NCBI GenBank assembly: GCA_036703985.1
Contig: DATNQN010000029.1
Coordinates: forward strand, 62,001 to 126,000
DNA: 64,000 nucleotides
Direction of reading: 5' to 3'
Source: Leptolyngbyaceae cyanobacterium
GTDB lineage: Bacteria > Cyanobacteriota > Cyanobacteriia > Cyanobacteriales > Aerosakkonemataceae
A model generated the notes under the pieces. That model saw only the letters and a list, made by a program, of their open reading frames with translations, had not been told where the DNA came from and did no database searches. Shown here one piece after another: positions 28,399 through 36,619 of the stretch. The position numbers and the translations under genes were made by a program. Each line of letters begins with the position of its first letter. Position 1 is the stretch's first letter.

Positions 28399-29889
28399 CT
28401 AAATTTGACATTTATCTAATTTGGATGCCATCAAAGCAGTGTGACGCCACCACTGATACCCCCCTACCCAATTTCGAGAGGGGAGATGCCCTATCGGTGC
28501 AGATAATTTAAACTTTAAATAGGGGGTGCGAGCTTCTTGAGATGGCCAACCAACTTGCAAGCAAAACTGACCGTAGTCTTGTTCCACACTCTCAAAAATC
28601 TGCTTCTGCACGCTGAAACCAAACCGACCTTTGCTATATTTAACCCATAGTTGATCGATTATCTCTAAATCTTCACAAGGTAATCTATCGATATCACCAG
28701 TTTGGATAAAACTATTAGGTGCTTTGTTGCATAGTTCACAAATTACAGACCTAGTTTCGTTGTCTGCTTGTTCCAACTTACCAGATGCAAGTAAGTGATC
28801 CAAATAAGTATAATCCATTCCCATCTCAGAGACTATTTTTCCACTGGGTAATTTAATAGTTTGAGGCTTAAACAATTTGGTGAAAAAGTTAATTGGGGAA
28901 TTATCGAGAGTGGGTTGATTTGGTTGAGGTTGGAGACGGGGAGGTAAAGCAGGTTGGTTAATTGCGTGCAGAACTTCACCAGCAGATTGGTAGCGCTGAC
29001 TGACGCTAGTTTTGAGTAGTTTATCTAAAATTCGCGCTAGGCGATCGCTAACTTGTTTATCATTAGTTATAAAATCTCGCCAAGCCCAACGATTGTTCAT
29101 CGCATCGTACATTTGTAAAGGAGGAACCCCCGTTAGCAATTCCACGCAGGTAACCCCTAAGCTGTAGAGGTCGCTAGCAGGTAAAGCCTTTCCCTTCGTT
29201 TGTTCCGGTGGCATATATTCGGGACTACCCACCGCCGTACCAGTTTTAAATAAAGCACTATCGGTCAGTTGTTTGGCAACGCCGAAATCGATTAAAACTA
29301 AGTTAGCCGTTTCCCCTACTAATATGGATTTTTGCTTTTCTGGTAACTGTGGCGGCGCAGCGGCGGGAGTACGGCGGCGCATGATGTTGGCAGGTTTGAT
29401 ATCTCTGTGTAATACTTTGCGATCGTGAACAAATTTCAGTACAGGTAGTAAATCTCGCAACACTTGCCAAATCTCATCCTCGTTATAAGATATTTTTTGT
29501 TTTAACTCCTGGCTTAAAGTTTGCCCGTTAATAAATTGCTGTACCAGATAAAGCCGTTTTTGTTGTTCAAAATGAGCAAATAAACTAGGAATTTGGGGAT
29601 GATTGCCTAATTCCTTCAGTCGAATAGCTTCTTGATTAAATAACTCCGTAGCTTTTTTAACTATTAAGGTGTTATTACTATCCAGGTAAAGTTGCTTCAC
29701 CACGCAACGAATTTTCTTGGGTGCACCTTCATCGACAGCTAAAAACGCCCTGCCAAATCCACCCTTACCAATTGGTTGTAGCGGTCGATACCTATCTTTT
29801 AGTAATAAGAGAGAACCGCAACTGAAACAAAATTTACTATTATCTGGATTTTGCGGTTGAAAGCATCCGGGAGTTACGCAGTATGACAT
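28399..29889 (-). CDS. Serine/threonine kinase with C-terminal GUN4 domain
   Basis: A eukaryotic-type protein kinase fused to a GUN4 domain. The N-terminus has a zinc-ribbon-like Cys set (CVTPGCFQPQ then FCFSCGSLL). The kinase core has the glycine loop IGKGGFGRAFLAVD, the HRD motif VLHRDIKPANIM and DFG in LVLIDFGVAKQL, with APE-like GSPEYMPPEQ, so it looks active. Residues about 350-496 match GUN4, the porphyrin-binding regulator of Mg-chelatase (DYTYLDHLLASGKLEQADNE and RNWVGGYQWW). This kind of fusion is known in cyanobacteria. The C-terminus would sense tetrapyrrole; that is inferred. It is full length and monocistronic. Confidence 0.92.
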   Translation of the reverse strand: MSYCVTPGCFQPQNPDNSKFCFSCGSLLLLKDRYRPLQPIGKGGFGRAFLAVDEGAPKKIRCVVKQLYLDSNNTLIVKKATELFNQEAIRLKELGNHPQIPSLFAHFEQQKRLYLVQQFINGQTLSQELKQKISYNEDEIWQVLRDLLPVLKFVHDRKVLHRDIKPANIMRRRTPAAAPPQLPEKQKSILVGETANLVLIDFGVAKQLTDSALFKTGTAVGSPEYMPPEQTKGKALPASDLYSLGVTCVELLTGVPPLQMYDAMNNRWAWRDFITNDKQVSDRLARILDKLLKTSVSQRYQSAGEVLHAINQPALPPRLQPQPNQPTLDNSPINFFTKLFKPQTIKLPSGKIVSEMGMDYTYLDHLLASGKLEQADNETRSVICELCNKAPNSFIQTGDIDRLPCEDLEIIDQLWVKYSKGRFGFSVQKQIFESVEQDYGQFCLQVGWPSQEARTPYLKFKLSAPIGHLPSRNWVGGYQWWRHTALMASKLDKCQI

Positions 29890-29914
29890 ATCAATTTAAT
29901 TAGATAAAGCTGTT

Positions 29915-30038
29915 TTGTAGTGAGGACTTCAGTCCTCTGATTAAGGACTAAAGTCCTTACTACAAACTTAAGATAATCAAACTGGTTCGTAGTGAGGACT
30001 TCAGTCCTCCGATAAGGACTAAAGTCCTTACTACAAAC
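29915..30038. repeat. Two tandem GAGGACTTCAGTCCTC repeats (copies 3 and 4)
   Basis: Two near-identical copies about 70 bp apart, at 29915-29966 and 29984-30038. Each reads GTAGTGAGGACTTCAGTCCTC, a 5-7 nt spacer, then AAGGACTAAAGTCCTTACTA; both are followed by CAAACTTAAG. They lie between the kinase-GUN4 gene and a DUF4359 gene. Confidence 0.8.
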
Positions 30039-30052
30039 TTAAGCACATCATA

Positions 30053-30433
30053 TTATTGTTTCTCTGCTTGATATATGTAGAAATTTTGAAAAGCGCCCAC
30101 CGTTTCAAAGTGGTAACTAGGTACAAGCGGGTTAATAGTGAGATCTGTCTTATAAATACTAAAGAAGATAAAATTTTGTTGGTAAGTATTATCGGCAATG
30201 ATGCGCTTCAAGCGGGGACGCCCGGTATCCACCAGAATCGTACATTGGCGGAGGGCGAACTTACCGAGGCTTTTGCTGACATCCTTACAAACGTTATTCT
30301 TTAAATAATCGGTCAGTTGTGCTAGGGCATACTCTTCATATTCCGATTGACTGGGATTACTCGCCATCATCGATATCCCTAGTCCCGCTAAGGCTACGAT
30401 AGCCACGGTTTTGAGAATGTTCAAGCTTTTCAT
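30053..30433 (-). CDS. DUF4359 protein with N-terminal anchor
   Basis: A 126-residue protein of the cyanobacterial DUF4359 family. It starts with a signal-like helix (MKSLNILKTVAIVALAGLGI at about 1-20) followed by ASNPSQSEYEEYALAQLTDY, the family pattern, and a beta-rich part including QNFIFFSIYKTDL. Two Cys (in NNVCKDVSKSLGKF and LRQCTILVD) may form a disulfide outside the membrane. The frame opens at a TTG at 30448; I choose the ATG at 30433. Function unknown. Confidence 0.7.
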   Translation of the reverse strand: MKSLNILKTVAIVALAGLGISMMASNPSQSEYEEYALAQLTDYLKNNVCKDVSKSLGKFALRQCTILVDTGRPRLKRIIADNTYQQNFIFFSIYKTDLTINPLVPSYHFETVGAFQNFYIYQAEKQ

Positions 30434-30564
30434 AGTTGCTGGTGTCAAAACTTCAGGTTAACTGAGAAAGGGGAGATAGCGGGATGGGGAGAAAGTTTTT
30501 GGGAAATTGAATCAAAATAGTAGATCCATTGCTGGGATACGTGCTATATTAATTAATCGGAAAC

Positions 30565-30638
30565 GGCGAGCGTAGCCAAGTGGTTAAGGCAGTGGATTGT
30601 GGTTCCACCACTCGGGGGTTCAAGTCCCCTCGTTCGCC
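30565..30638 (+). tRNA. tRNA-His (GTG)
   Basis: A complete tRNA: the acceptor stem pairs positions 30566-30572 with 30631-30637, with the extra G-1 (30565) paired to C73 (30638) that marks tRNA-His. The D-arm is GCC-AAGTGGTTAA-GGC, the anticodon stem is GTGGA/TCCAC around TTGTGGT (anticodon GTG at 30599-30601) and the T-arm has GGTTCAAGT. The CCA end is not encoded. Confidence 0.96.
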
Positions 30639-30667
30639 CTCTTATATATTGTAGGGATATATTGTAG

Positions 30668-30739
30668 GGTGCGTTAGGCTTTCGTTAACGCACCATTGCT
30701 GTATTTGACAGAGATACCCGACTCCTTGGAGGAGTCGGG
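30668..30739. repeat. Two palindromes after tRNA-His
   Basis: GGTGCGTTA/TAACGCACC (30668-30676/30686-30694) is a motif seen in many cyanobacterial genomes. It is followed by CCCGACTCC/GGAGTCGGG (30717-30725/30731-30739). One or both may end the tRNA transcript. Confidence 0.55.
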
Positions 30740-30781
30740 GATATTTCCACACACCCTATGTTTCCAAGGGTGCATAACATA

Positions 30782-31225
30782 TCAAGGTAAATAGTCAGGA
30801 TCTAATATATCCGCTAACTCAAAAGGACAATCAACCGGGAACACCTCTTCAGACAATCCCGTTTCCTTCGCCGCATCTCGTCTCGCAATTTGATAATATT
30901 CTTTGCAACTTTCCTCTAACAAATTCTTTAGACTGGGACTATCTTTAATTAATAATTGTAAATCGCTTCGTTGCGTGACAATAGTACTCACCCAACTGTT
31001 ACCATAAAAAGGGCGCATTTGTGGCTGATACTGCCATTTTAATAAGTGAGTTAGAATCAGCTTCAATCGACTTTTGAGTTCACGTTTTTCGCTACGTCCC
31101 ATGCTCTCAATTTCTTCAACTAAGTTGTTTAAATCTAATTCTTCAAAGCGCTTTTCTTTTAGCAGTTTTGCTGTTTTTTCTAGCCATAAATAAAAATCTT
31201 GTTCGTAGAGAATGCTATCACTCAT
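30782..31225 (-). CDS. DUF29 family protein
   Basis: A DUF29 protein, a small soluble helical family that is expanded in cyanobacteria and has no proven role. The diagnostic pattern is QDFYLWLEKTAKLLKEKRFE, then NLVEEIESMGRSEKRELKSR, HLLKWQYQPQMRP and the SW motif in YGNSWVSTI. It is 147 aa, the usual length. It stands at the edge of an accessory patch holding a STAND-like NTPase and a Uma2 nuclease. Confidence 0.87.
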   Translation of the reverse strand: MSDSILYEQDFYLWLEKTAKLLKEKRFEELDLNNLVEEIESMGRSEKRELKSRLKLILTHLLKWQYQPQMRPFYGNSWVSTIVTQRSDLQLLIKDSPSLKNLLEESCKEYYQIARRDAAKETGLSEEVFPVDCPFELADILDPDYLP

Positions 31226-31402
31226 TTTTAGCCGCCTCTAGCATATACTTACAGGTTAGCAATTTTGTTCTTATGATAACTTAGACTAGTGTAATTTTTA
31301 GGTACATTGTTGAGCTTCAGCGCCAAATCTAGGGCTTTAGCCCAACAACATACCTGCTGGGAAAATATGACAAAATAAGCTAAGTACCTCAAGCGTAGCA
31401 GC

Positions 31403-33736
31403 ATGAGTATTGATGATGAGGATTTAGGCGACGAGTCGGTAACGGAAAATCGCCAGTTGGAATGGTTTACCGATAGGTATGAATTTACACGACTATTCGC
31501 CAGCTACTTAAACGATGACCCACCGCGCCAAAATATTTTGTATTTTTACGGGGATGGGGGAAACGGCAAATCGTTGTTGCTGAAATACTTGCGAACTTTT
31601 GCTTGCAAGCGATTTTCGCGGCAGGTTTGGCAGCAACTAATGGCGATGTCGGATAGGCAGGTAGCGGAATATATCCGTAATGCAGAAGTGGGTGATAATT
31701 ACACCACAATACCAGCAGTTTCGCACGATTTTGGATTGCCGCCAATTAAAGAAGACCAACCGCAACATCCATTTTTGGGTTTGTTGATGTTGCGGCGAAA
31801 TATTGCGGCGGCGTCACCGAAATTTAAGTTTAAATTTCCTTTGTTTGATTTTGCTTGCTTTTGGTATTTGTTGAATAAGGGAGAATCGCCGGAAACGCTG
31901 CAAAAGTTATTTCCAGATGATATTGTAAATTTGTTGACTCCCGCGATTGAGTCAGCGGCGGAATTTCCGATAATAGCGCAGGGAGTTGCTATTCTCAAAC
32001 TAATCGATAAAATTGGCGGTAAGGAACGACTGGTTAAGTTAGTTCGCGAAAGATTGGGTATTAGTAAAGAACAAGCAGAAGAAATTTGTCGGAAAGATAT
32101 TGATATCGAATTAATCGATTACTTGCCGAAATTGCTGGCGGAAGATTTGAAAGCAGCAATGACGCGAAATGATAAGCACAAACCGGAACGATTGGTGCTG
32201 TTTTTCGATACCCATGAAAGGTTTTGGGATGGGAGACGCGAGTCTCAGGGAGAAAAGTTTTTCTATTTGGATGAGTGGGTGCGGCGGTTGCTGAGAGCGT
32301 TGCCGCTAGAATTGGGTATCGTGGTGGTAATGGCGGGAAGAGATTGTCCCATCGAGCAATTGCGGTGGTGTGATGCGGGTAAATTTCCGATTCCTCAGCA
32401 ATATCTGGATACTCAATTAGTTTGGCATCTGTCGAAAAGCGATGCCAAAGATTACCTGCAAAAAGCGGATATTACCGAAGCGAATTTGGTGGAAGCTTTA
32501 ATTAAATATGCCAGCGTTAACCCGCAGGAAACTGATTTACAGGTACATCCTTTTTATATAGGTTTGTGTGCGGATGTGGTGTTGCTGGAAAGAAAGCGGG
32601 GAAACACTTTACAGGCGGCGGATTTTGCTAATATTCCCAAGTTGGAAGATAAGACGGCGGAATTGATAAATCGGTTGTTGCGCTATGTGGATAGAGAAGT
32701 GCGATATGCGGTTCACTCTTTGAGTGCTTGTCGCACTTTTAATGATGAATTGTATTTTAAGTTGGGGAATGAATGTCACTTTCTAGCAACTGCTGCCAAT
32801 TTCGATATCCTGAAAAGTTTTTCCTTTGTTTGGCAAGATAAGCGGCGGGGTAATAATTGGTATCGCATCCACGATTTGCTGCGGCGTTTGGATGATGAAT
32901 CGGAAAACGCGACAACTTGGAAAGCGCATGAAGTGCTGGAAACGCACTACCGAGAAGTGGGAAATTTGCCAGAGGCGATTTATCATGCTAACCGTTTGGA
33001 TTGGGAATGGGGTGTGGATGAATGGGTAAGAGAATTCGATGCGGCGTTGGAAAAAAGTAACTATCAGCTATGTTCGAGTTTGTTGGAAGTGCGGGGTGAG
33101 TTGCGAATTGCTAGTGATTTTCAGGTTGGTAGAATTTCTCAATCTGAGGGAAATTACTTTTCTACGTTGGCACGACACACAGATGCCAAACAGGAATATT
33201 TGGAAGCAGTGGCAGCTTACAATCGTGAACTTAGTTTGACACCCGATGATATCTCTGCTCTCAACAATAAAGGATTGGCACTGCAAAATCTGGGGGATTT
33301 ACAAGCACAACTAACCGAATTTGATGCTGCCAAACAATCTTACACCAATGCGATCGCTAGCTTCAATTCTGCTTTAATTCTCGCACCAAATGATATCTCT
33401 GTTCTCAACAACAAAGGTGGTGCGCTGCAAAGTCTGGGAGATTTACAAGCACAATTAAACGAGTTTGCACCTGCCAAACAATCTTACACCGATGCGATCG
33501 CTAGCTTCAATTCTGCTTTAATTCTCGCACCGGATTATATCTATGCTCTCATCAACAAAGGTAGTGCGCTGGCAAACCTGGGGAATTTACAAGCCAAATT
33601 ATCCCAGCAACAAGAAGCGGTGGAGAGTTGGCAAGCGGCGCTGGTGGCGTTCGAGCGTTCTTTGACTCTAGCTCCTAATAATAATTCTATTCGAGATAGG
33701 CGCGATAAACTGCAAGAATTTTTAGATAATTTGTAA
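31403..33736 (+). CDS. STAND-like NTPase with C-terminal TPRs
   Basis: A 777-residue P-loop NTPase. The Walker A motif YGDGGNGKSLLLKYL lies at about residues 49-63, and LVLFFDTHERFWDG at about 268-281 is a likely Walker B. The middle region is helical (winged-helix-like with LNNKG not yet reached). From residue 616 come three TPR-like units of 48 residues; the first two are almost identical in protein and DNA. This layout (NTPase, then sensor repeats) is that of STAND proteins, many of which act in defence or signalling in bacteria. No effector domain is recognised at the N-terminus. It is followed by a Uma2 nuclease gene 17 bp on. Confidence 0.75.
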   Translation: MSIDDEDLGDESVTENRQLEWFTDRYEFTRLFASYLNDDPPRQNILYFYGDGGNGKSLLLKYLRTFACKRFSRQVWQQLMAMSDRQVAEYIRNAEVGDNYTTIPAVSHDFGLPPIKEDQPQHPFLGLLMLRRNIAAASPKFKFKFPLFDFACFWYLLNKGESPETLQKLFPDDIVNLLTPAIESAAEFPIIAQGVAILKLIDKIGGKERLVKLVRERLGISKEQAEEICRKDIDIELIDYLPKLLAEDLKAAMTRNDKHKPERLVLFFDTHERFWDGRRESQGEKFFYLDEWVRRLLRALPLELGIVVVMAGRDCPIEQLRWCDAGKFPIPQQYLDTQLVWHLSKSDAKDYLQKADITEANLVEALIKYASVNPQETDLQVHPFYIGLCADVVLLERKRGNTLQAADFANIPKLEDKTAELINRLLRYVDREVRYAVHSLSACRTFNDELYFKLGNECHFLATAANFDILKSFSFVWQDKRRGNNWYRIHDLLRRLDDESENATTWKAHEVLETHYREVGNLPEAIYHANRLDWEWGVDEWVREFDAALEKSNYQLCSSLLEVRGELRIASDFQVGRISQSEGNYFSTLARHTDAKQEYLEAVAAYNRELSLTPDDISALNNKGLALQNLGDLQAQLTEFDAAKQSYTNAIASFNSALILAPNDISVLNNKGGALQSLGDLQAQLNEFAPAKQSYTDAIASFNSALILAPDYIYALINKGSALANLGNLQAKLSQQQEAVESWQAALVAFERSLTLAPNNNSIRDRRDKLQEFLDNL
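33248..33535 (+). repeat. 144-bp intragenic tandem repeat
   Basis: Two direct copies of a 144-bp unit (33248-33391 and 33392-33535) inside the STAND/TPR gene, with long identical stretches such as CAAACAATCTTACACC. A third, more diverged unit follows at 33536-33679. Each encodes one 48-residue TPR-like unit (LNNKG, LGDLQAQL, AIASFNSALILAP). Confidence 0.85.
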
Positions 33737-33753
33737 ATAAAAGGTGATATTTT

Positions 33754-34407
33754 ATGACTACAACAACCTTACCACTAGCGGAACAGCGCACGATTTTAAA
33801 AAATGTGAGTTGGCAAACTTTCCTGCAATTACTGGCAGATTTAGGAGAGGACAGAGCAACTCGTTTAGCTTATGATGATGGAGTGCTGGAAATTATGACG
33901 CCGTTAGGCGGACATGAAAGCAATAACCGTTTTATTGATGATTTGTTGCGGGTAATTGCAGATGAGTTAAATCTCAATCTCAAAAACTTTGGCTCTTTGA
34001 CTTTGAAGCGAGATTTAAAGCAGCTATGTGCTGAACCTGACTCTTGTTATTATATCCAAAATGAGCCACTGGTGAGAAGCAAGCAAAATATCGATTTGGA
34101 AACTGACCCGCCGCCGGATTTAGTCTTGGAAATAGATATTACGAGTAGTTCTTTGGATAAAAAACGAATTTATGCTTCTCTGGGAGTCCCGGAATTTTGG
34201 CGCTACAACGGACGGAAATTGGAAGTTTTCGTGTTGGAAGAAGGAAGTAATGTTTATACGCAAGTGGAAGCAAGCCCGATTTTTTCTTGGTTGGCTTTGG
34301 ATGCAATTCCTCGGTTTGTTAACCAAAGTTTAATAGATGGGGAAACTGCTACTTTACGTGCTTTTCGGGTGTGGGTGAGGGAACAGCAAATTTTAGATAA
34401 TTTGTAA
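33754..34407 (+). CDS. Uma2-family (DUF820) endonuclease-like protein
   Basis: A Uma2/DUF820 protein, a PD-(D/E)XK-type nuclease fold greatly expanded in cyanobacteria. Family features: LLADLGEDRATRLAYDDGVL, the LEIMTPLGGHE motif, PDLVLEIDITSSSLDKKRIYA (the catalytic-like D...E-x-K pattern) and YASLGVPEFWRYNGRKLEVF. The 217-aa length is normal. It lies 17 bp after the STAND-like gene and may be co-transcribed with it. The function of this family is unproven. Confidence 0.85.
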   Translation: MTTTTLPLAEQRTILKNVSWQTFLQLLADLGEDRATRLAYDDGVLEIMTPLGGHESNNRFIDDLLRVIADELNLNLKNFGSLTLKRDLKQLCAEPDSCYYIQNEPLVRSKQNIDLETDPPPDLVLEIDITSSSLDKKRIYASLGVPEFWRYNGRKLEVFVLEEGSNVYTQVEASPIFSWLALDAIPRFVNQSLIDGETATLRAFRVWVREQQILDNL

Positions 34408-34467
34408 AAAAGGGAAAGACAAATTAAATCACGAAATTTACTCGAAATCGAACGTTCTATTCGCGCT

Positions 34468-34665
34468 TTGCCGCTAGAAGAACAACTGTGGTTGCTGGAA
34501 AGGATAGCACGGCAGGTAAGAGAACGGACAATTATAAAAAATAAACTTATCAATGCTAAATATATGGAAGAACAACTAACAGAAATGGCAAACGATGCCA
34601 ATATTCAAGCTGAGATTGCGGCAATAAATGAGGAATTTGCCGTTACTGAAATGGATGGATTATAA
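34468..34665 (+). CDS. Small Uma2-linked protein, antitoxin-like
   Basis: A short helical protein in the same frame as the Uma2 gene, after its stop. The only ATG/GTG/TTG-type start is the TTG at 34468, giving 65 aa that begin PLEEQLWLLERIARQVRE. The conserved-looking run NLLEIERSIRALPLEEQLWL begins above it, and homologs of this kind start about there, so an ATT at 34423 with AGGGA just upstream is a possible start. Small proteins of this kind (LLEIE..I..LP.EEQL.LLE.I) are common beside accessory genes in cyanobacteria. Function is not known. Confidence 0.5.
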   Translation: MPLEEQLWLLERIARQVRERTIIKNKLINAKYMEEQLTEMANDANIQAEIAAINEEFAVTEMDGL

Positions 34666-34728
34666 TTTTGGTTATAAACCTCTCTCTAGTAGCCCGCCAA
34701 ATTGATTTTGATTGGTTATCGGAGAGCC

Positions 34729-34761
34729 AGAAACCCGGTTTTTTAGAAAAACCGGGTTTCT
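34729..34761. repeat. AGAAACCCGG palindromic repeat, copy 1
   Basis: Arms AGAAACCCGGTTTTT (34729-34743) and AAAAACCGGGTTTCT (34747-34761) form a perfect 15-bp stem with a 3-nt loop. A second copy is at 62811-62843. It lies between the small protein and fraE, convergently placed, and could end both transcripts. Confidence 0.75.
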
Positions 34762-34796
34762 TTAACCCCTCACTCAGAATTGAATCTGAGGCGTGG

Positions 34797-35615
34797 CTAA
34801 AACTGTCGCCGGGAAAACACAATGATGGCAATTGCCAACAACAAAACGATATAAACTAATCCATAAATCAAACTCAAAAATAAGCTACCAGGATCGGGCA
34901 ATAACTGTATCCCATAAACTGCCTGATTCTTAAAATCTAACCGGGATAAATCTGGCAATATCAAATATATTCCCTGCGTTAAACGCTCAATTGCTGGATT
35001 TTTGGATATTTGTCCTAACTTTACAATATCCGGACTGAGATGCCCCATTAAGTAAATGGCTAAAGTGAGGAAAGTTGCTAGCAAAGAACTGGTAAATACG
35101 CCAAATAATATGGCGGCTGCTGTCAGTAAAGATAACTCAACAAACAGGTAAAAAACGGAAATAATAATACTGAAAAAAGGAAACGGAATGCGAAAAATAA
35201 ATAAAATTACGAAATAAATTAATGTCATTAAGGCTAGCAGAACTGCTAATACTGCTGATAATCCTAAATGTTTACCAACAATAAATTCGGCTTTACTCAC
35301 AGGTTTGGCCATTAATACCAACACCGTGCGTTTTTCGATTTCTTTATTAACTAGTCCGGTGCCGACAAATAAAACAACTACTAAGCCAAATAAGCCAATT
35401 CCTGCTAATCCGAGATCGAGGGTAATTTTGTTTTCGGTGGTGGCTGCTACTTCGGGAAGTAATCCGGCGGCGGCAAACAGCAAAATGGCGTATAATCCTA
35501 CTAAGTAGAGAACGCGATCGCGAATTATTTCCCGAAATACATGAGTACCAATTACGAACAGCCTGCGGGGACTTAAACCGATGGTATCTTTGATTTTTTT
35601 ACTGTTGGTTAACAT
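34797..35615 (-). CDS. fraE: ABC-2 type permease, FraE-like
   Basis: An integral-membrane permease of the ABC-2 family with six membrane segments. The start is followed by LFVIGTHVFREIIRDRVLYL, and the loop FVGTGLVNKEIEKRTVLVLM is typical of this group. It has no ATPase partner here. It is third in an operon after genes resembling fraC and fraD; in Anabaena the fraC-fraD-fraE operon supports filament integrity and septal junctions. It lies 41 bp after fraD. The name rests on the three-gene arrangement plus family type. Confidence 0.75.
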   Translation of the reverse strand: MLTNSKKIKDTIGLSPRRLFVIGTHVFREIIRDRVLYLVGLYAILLFAAAGLLPEVAATTENKITLDLGLAGIGLFGLVVVLFVGTGLVNKEIEKRTVLVLMAKPVSKAEFIVGKHLGLSAVLAVLLALMTLIYFVILFIFRIPFPFFSIIISVFYLFVELSLLTAAAILFGVFTSSLLATFLTLAIYLMGHLSPDIVKLGQISKNPAIERLTQGIYLILPDLSRLDFKNQAVYGIQLLPDPGSLFLSLIYGLVYIVLLLAIAIIVFSRRQF

Positions 35616-35656
35616 AGTTTTCTTTTGTAGCAGTCGCGATTAAAATGTGGGATAAT

Positions 35657-36619
35657 TTATCTGGTTACGGAATCGCATTGAATCTGACTGACCACTGTAG
35701 CTGTTAAAGTCGCGCGATCGCGATTAGCAGAATCGGAACGGCTGACAGGTCTTTGAATGATGGGGATAATCTGACAAGACTTTTTCAGGTCGTAGCCACT
35801 TGGCAGGGAACCCAAACCTCGCCATTTTGCGATCGTTTGTAGATTATACCCTTTTTGAGTGGGTAAAAACTTCGCTTCAAAGCTCCACATATTATTTTCT
35901 CTGACTTTCGGAGGTTGTTCTAACCCTTGTTTAGCTAATTTGCTGATATTTTGCTCGGTGTTTAATAACCATCTTTCTACTTGTGGCCAAGATTTATTTT
36001 CAATTTGCTTTCTCATTTCTATTTCGATGTAATCTAAAATAGCTTCTCCTCTAGAAGTTGCTTGGTAAGATAAATCAATTTTTACCACAAAAGCACTTTG
36101 GCTAAAATTATCCGCTACCAAACTTGGATACTGTTGTAACCAAGTTTGAATGAAAAAAGTGAACTGTAACCAGCAACTAAGTAGTAAGTAACTCAAAAAT
36201 AAAATAACCAATTTTTGACGAACTTCTATAGCAGGAACTACAAAACTTTTATCCGGTTTGATAAAATACAGTAAAATATTAATTGTGCCTGCTATTACTG
36301 GCCAAGCTACAAAGACTATATGAGTAATACTATTACCAAAATGGCTGAATAAAAAAATACATATTAATGCTCCGGTAACCCAAGCACTAATCGAATACCA
36401 TGCCAAGTAGAGCGGGTTTTCTACCGCGAACCAAACTGCACCAATAATTAAAAATAACCAGCTTAAATAAACCAATCCATCTTGAGTATTTCCTTTAGCG
36501 AAAGAGGCGATTAACCAAATAAAAATACTAATTAAAACGAAGGTTTCCCAAGAAATTATCTTGGGTGGCTGTAAACGATTGGCAAAATCTTTTAATAGTT
36601 GCAATAAAAAATGGTTCAT
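35657..36619 (-). CDS. fraD: FraD-like septal-junction protein (DUF5357)
   Basis: A 320-residue protein with about five N-terminal membrane segments (to about residue 155) and a C-terminal domain of about 160 residues that should face the periplasm. In Anabaena FraD is a septal protein of this shape (five spans and a coiled periplasmic part). The sequence has SWETFVLISIFIWLIASFAK and WPVIAGTINILLYFI segments. It overlaps the upstream fraC-like gene by 4 nt. Identification comes from the operon and topology; sequence identity cannot be checked here. Confidence 0.72.
   Translation of the reverse strand: MNHFLLQLLKDFANRLQPPKIISWETFVLISIFIWLIASFAKGNTQDGLVYLSWLFLIIGAVWFAVENPLYLAWYSISAWVTGALICIFLFSHFGNSITHIVFVAWPVIAGTINILLYFIKPDKSFVVPAIEVRQKLVILFLSYLLLSCWLQFTFFIQTWLQQYPSLVADNFSQSAFVVKIDLSYQATSRGEAILDYIEIEMRKQIENKSWPQVERWLLNTEQNISKLAKQGLEQPPKVRENNMWSFEAKFLPTQKGYNLQTIAKWRGLGSLPSGYDLKKSCQIIPIIQRPVSRSDSANRDRATLTATVVSQIQCDSVTR

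Noticed and set aside
29915-30038. Possible CRISPR from two similar repeats 70 bp apart
   Set aside because: Only two copies, each an imperfect palindrome related to others at 21949 and 27317, and no cas gene. It is a dispersed repeat.
34668-34859. Short frames on both strands around 34643-34859
   Set aside because: They translate the AGAAACCCGG palindrome and have no ribosome site.
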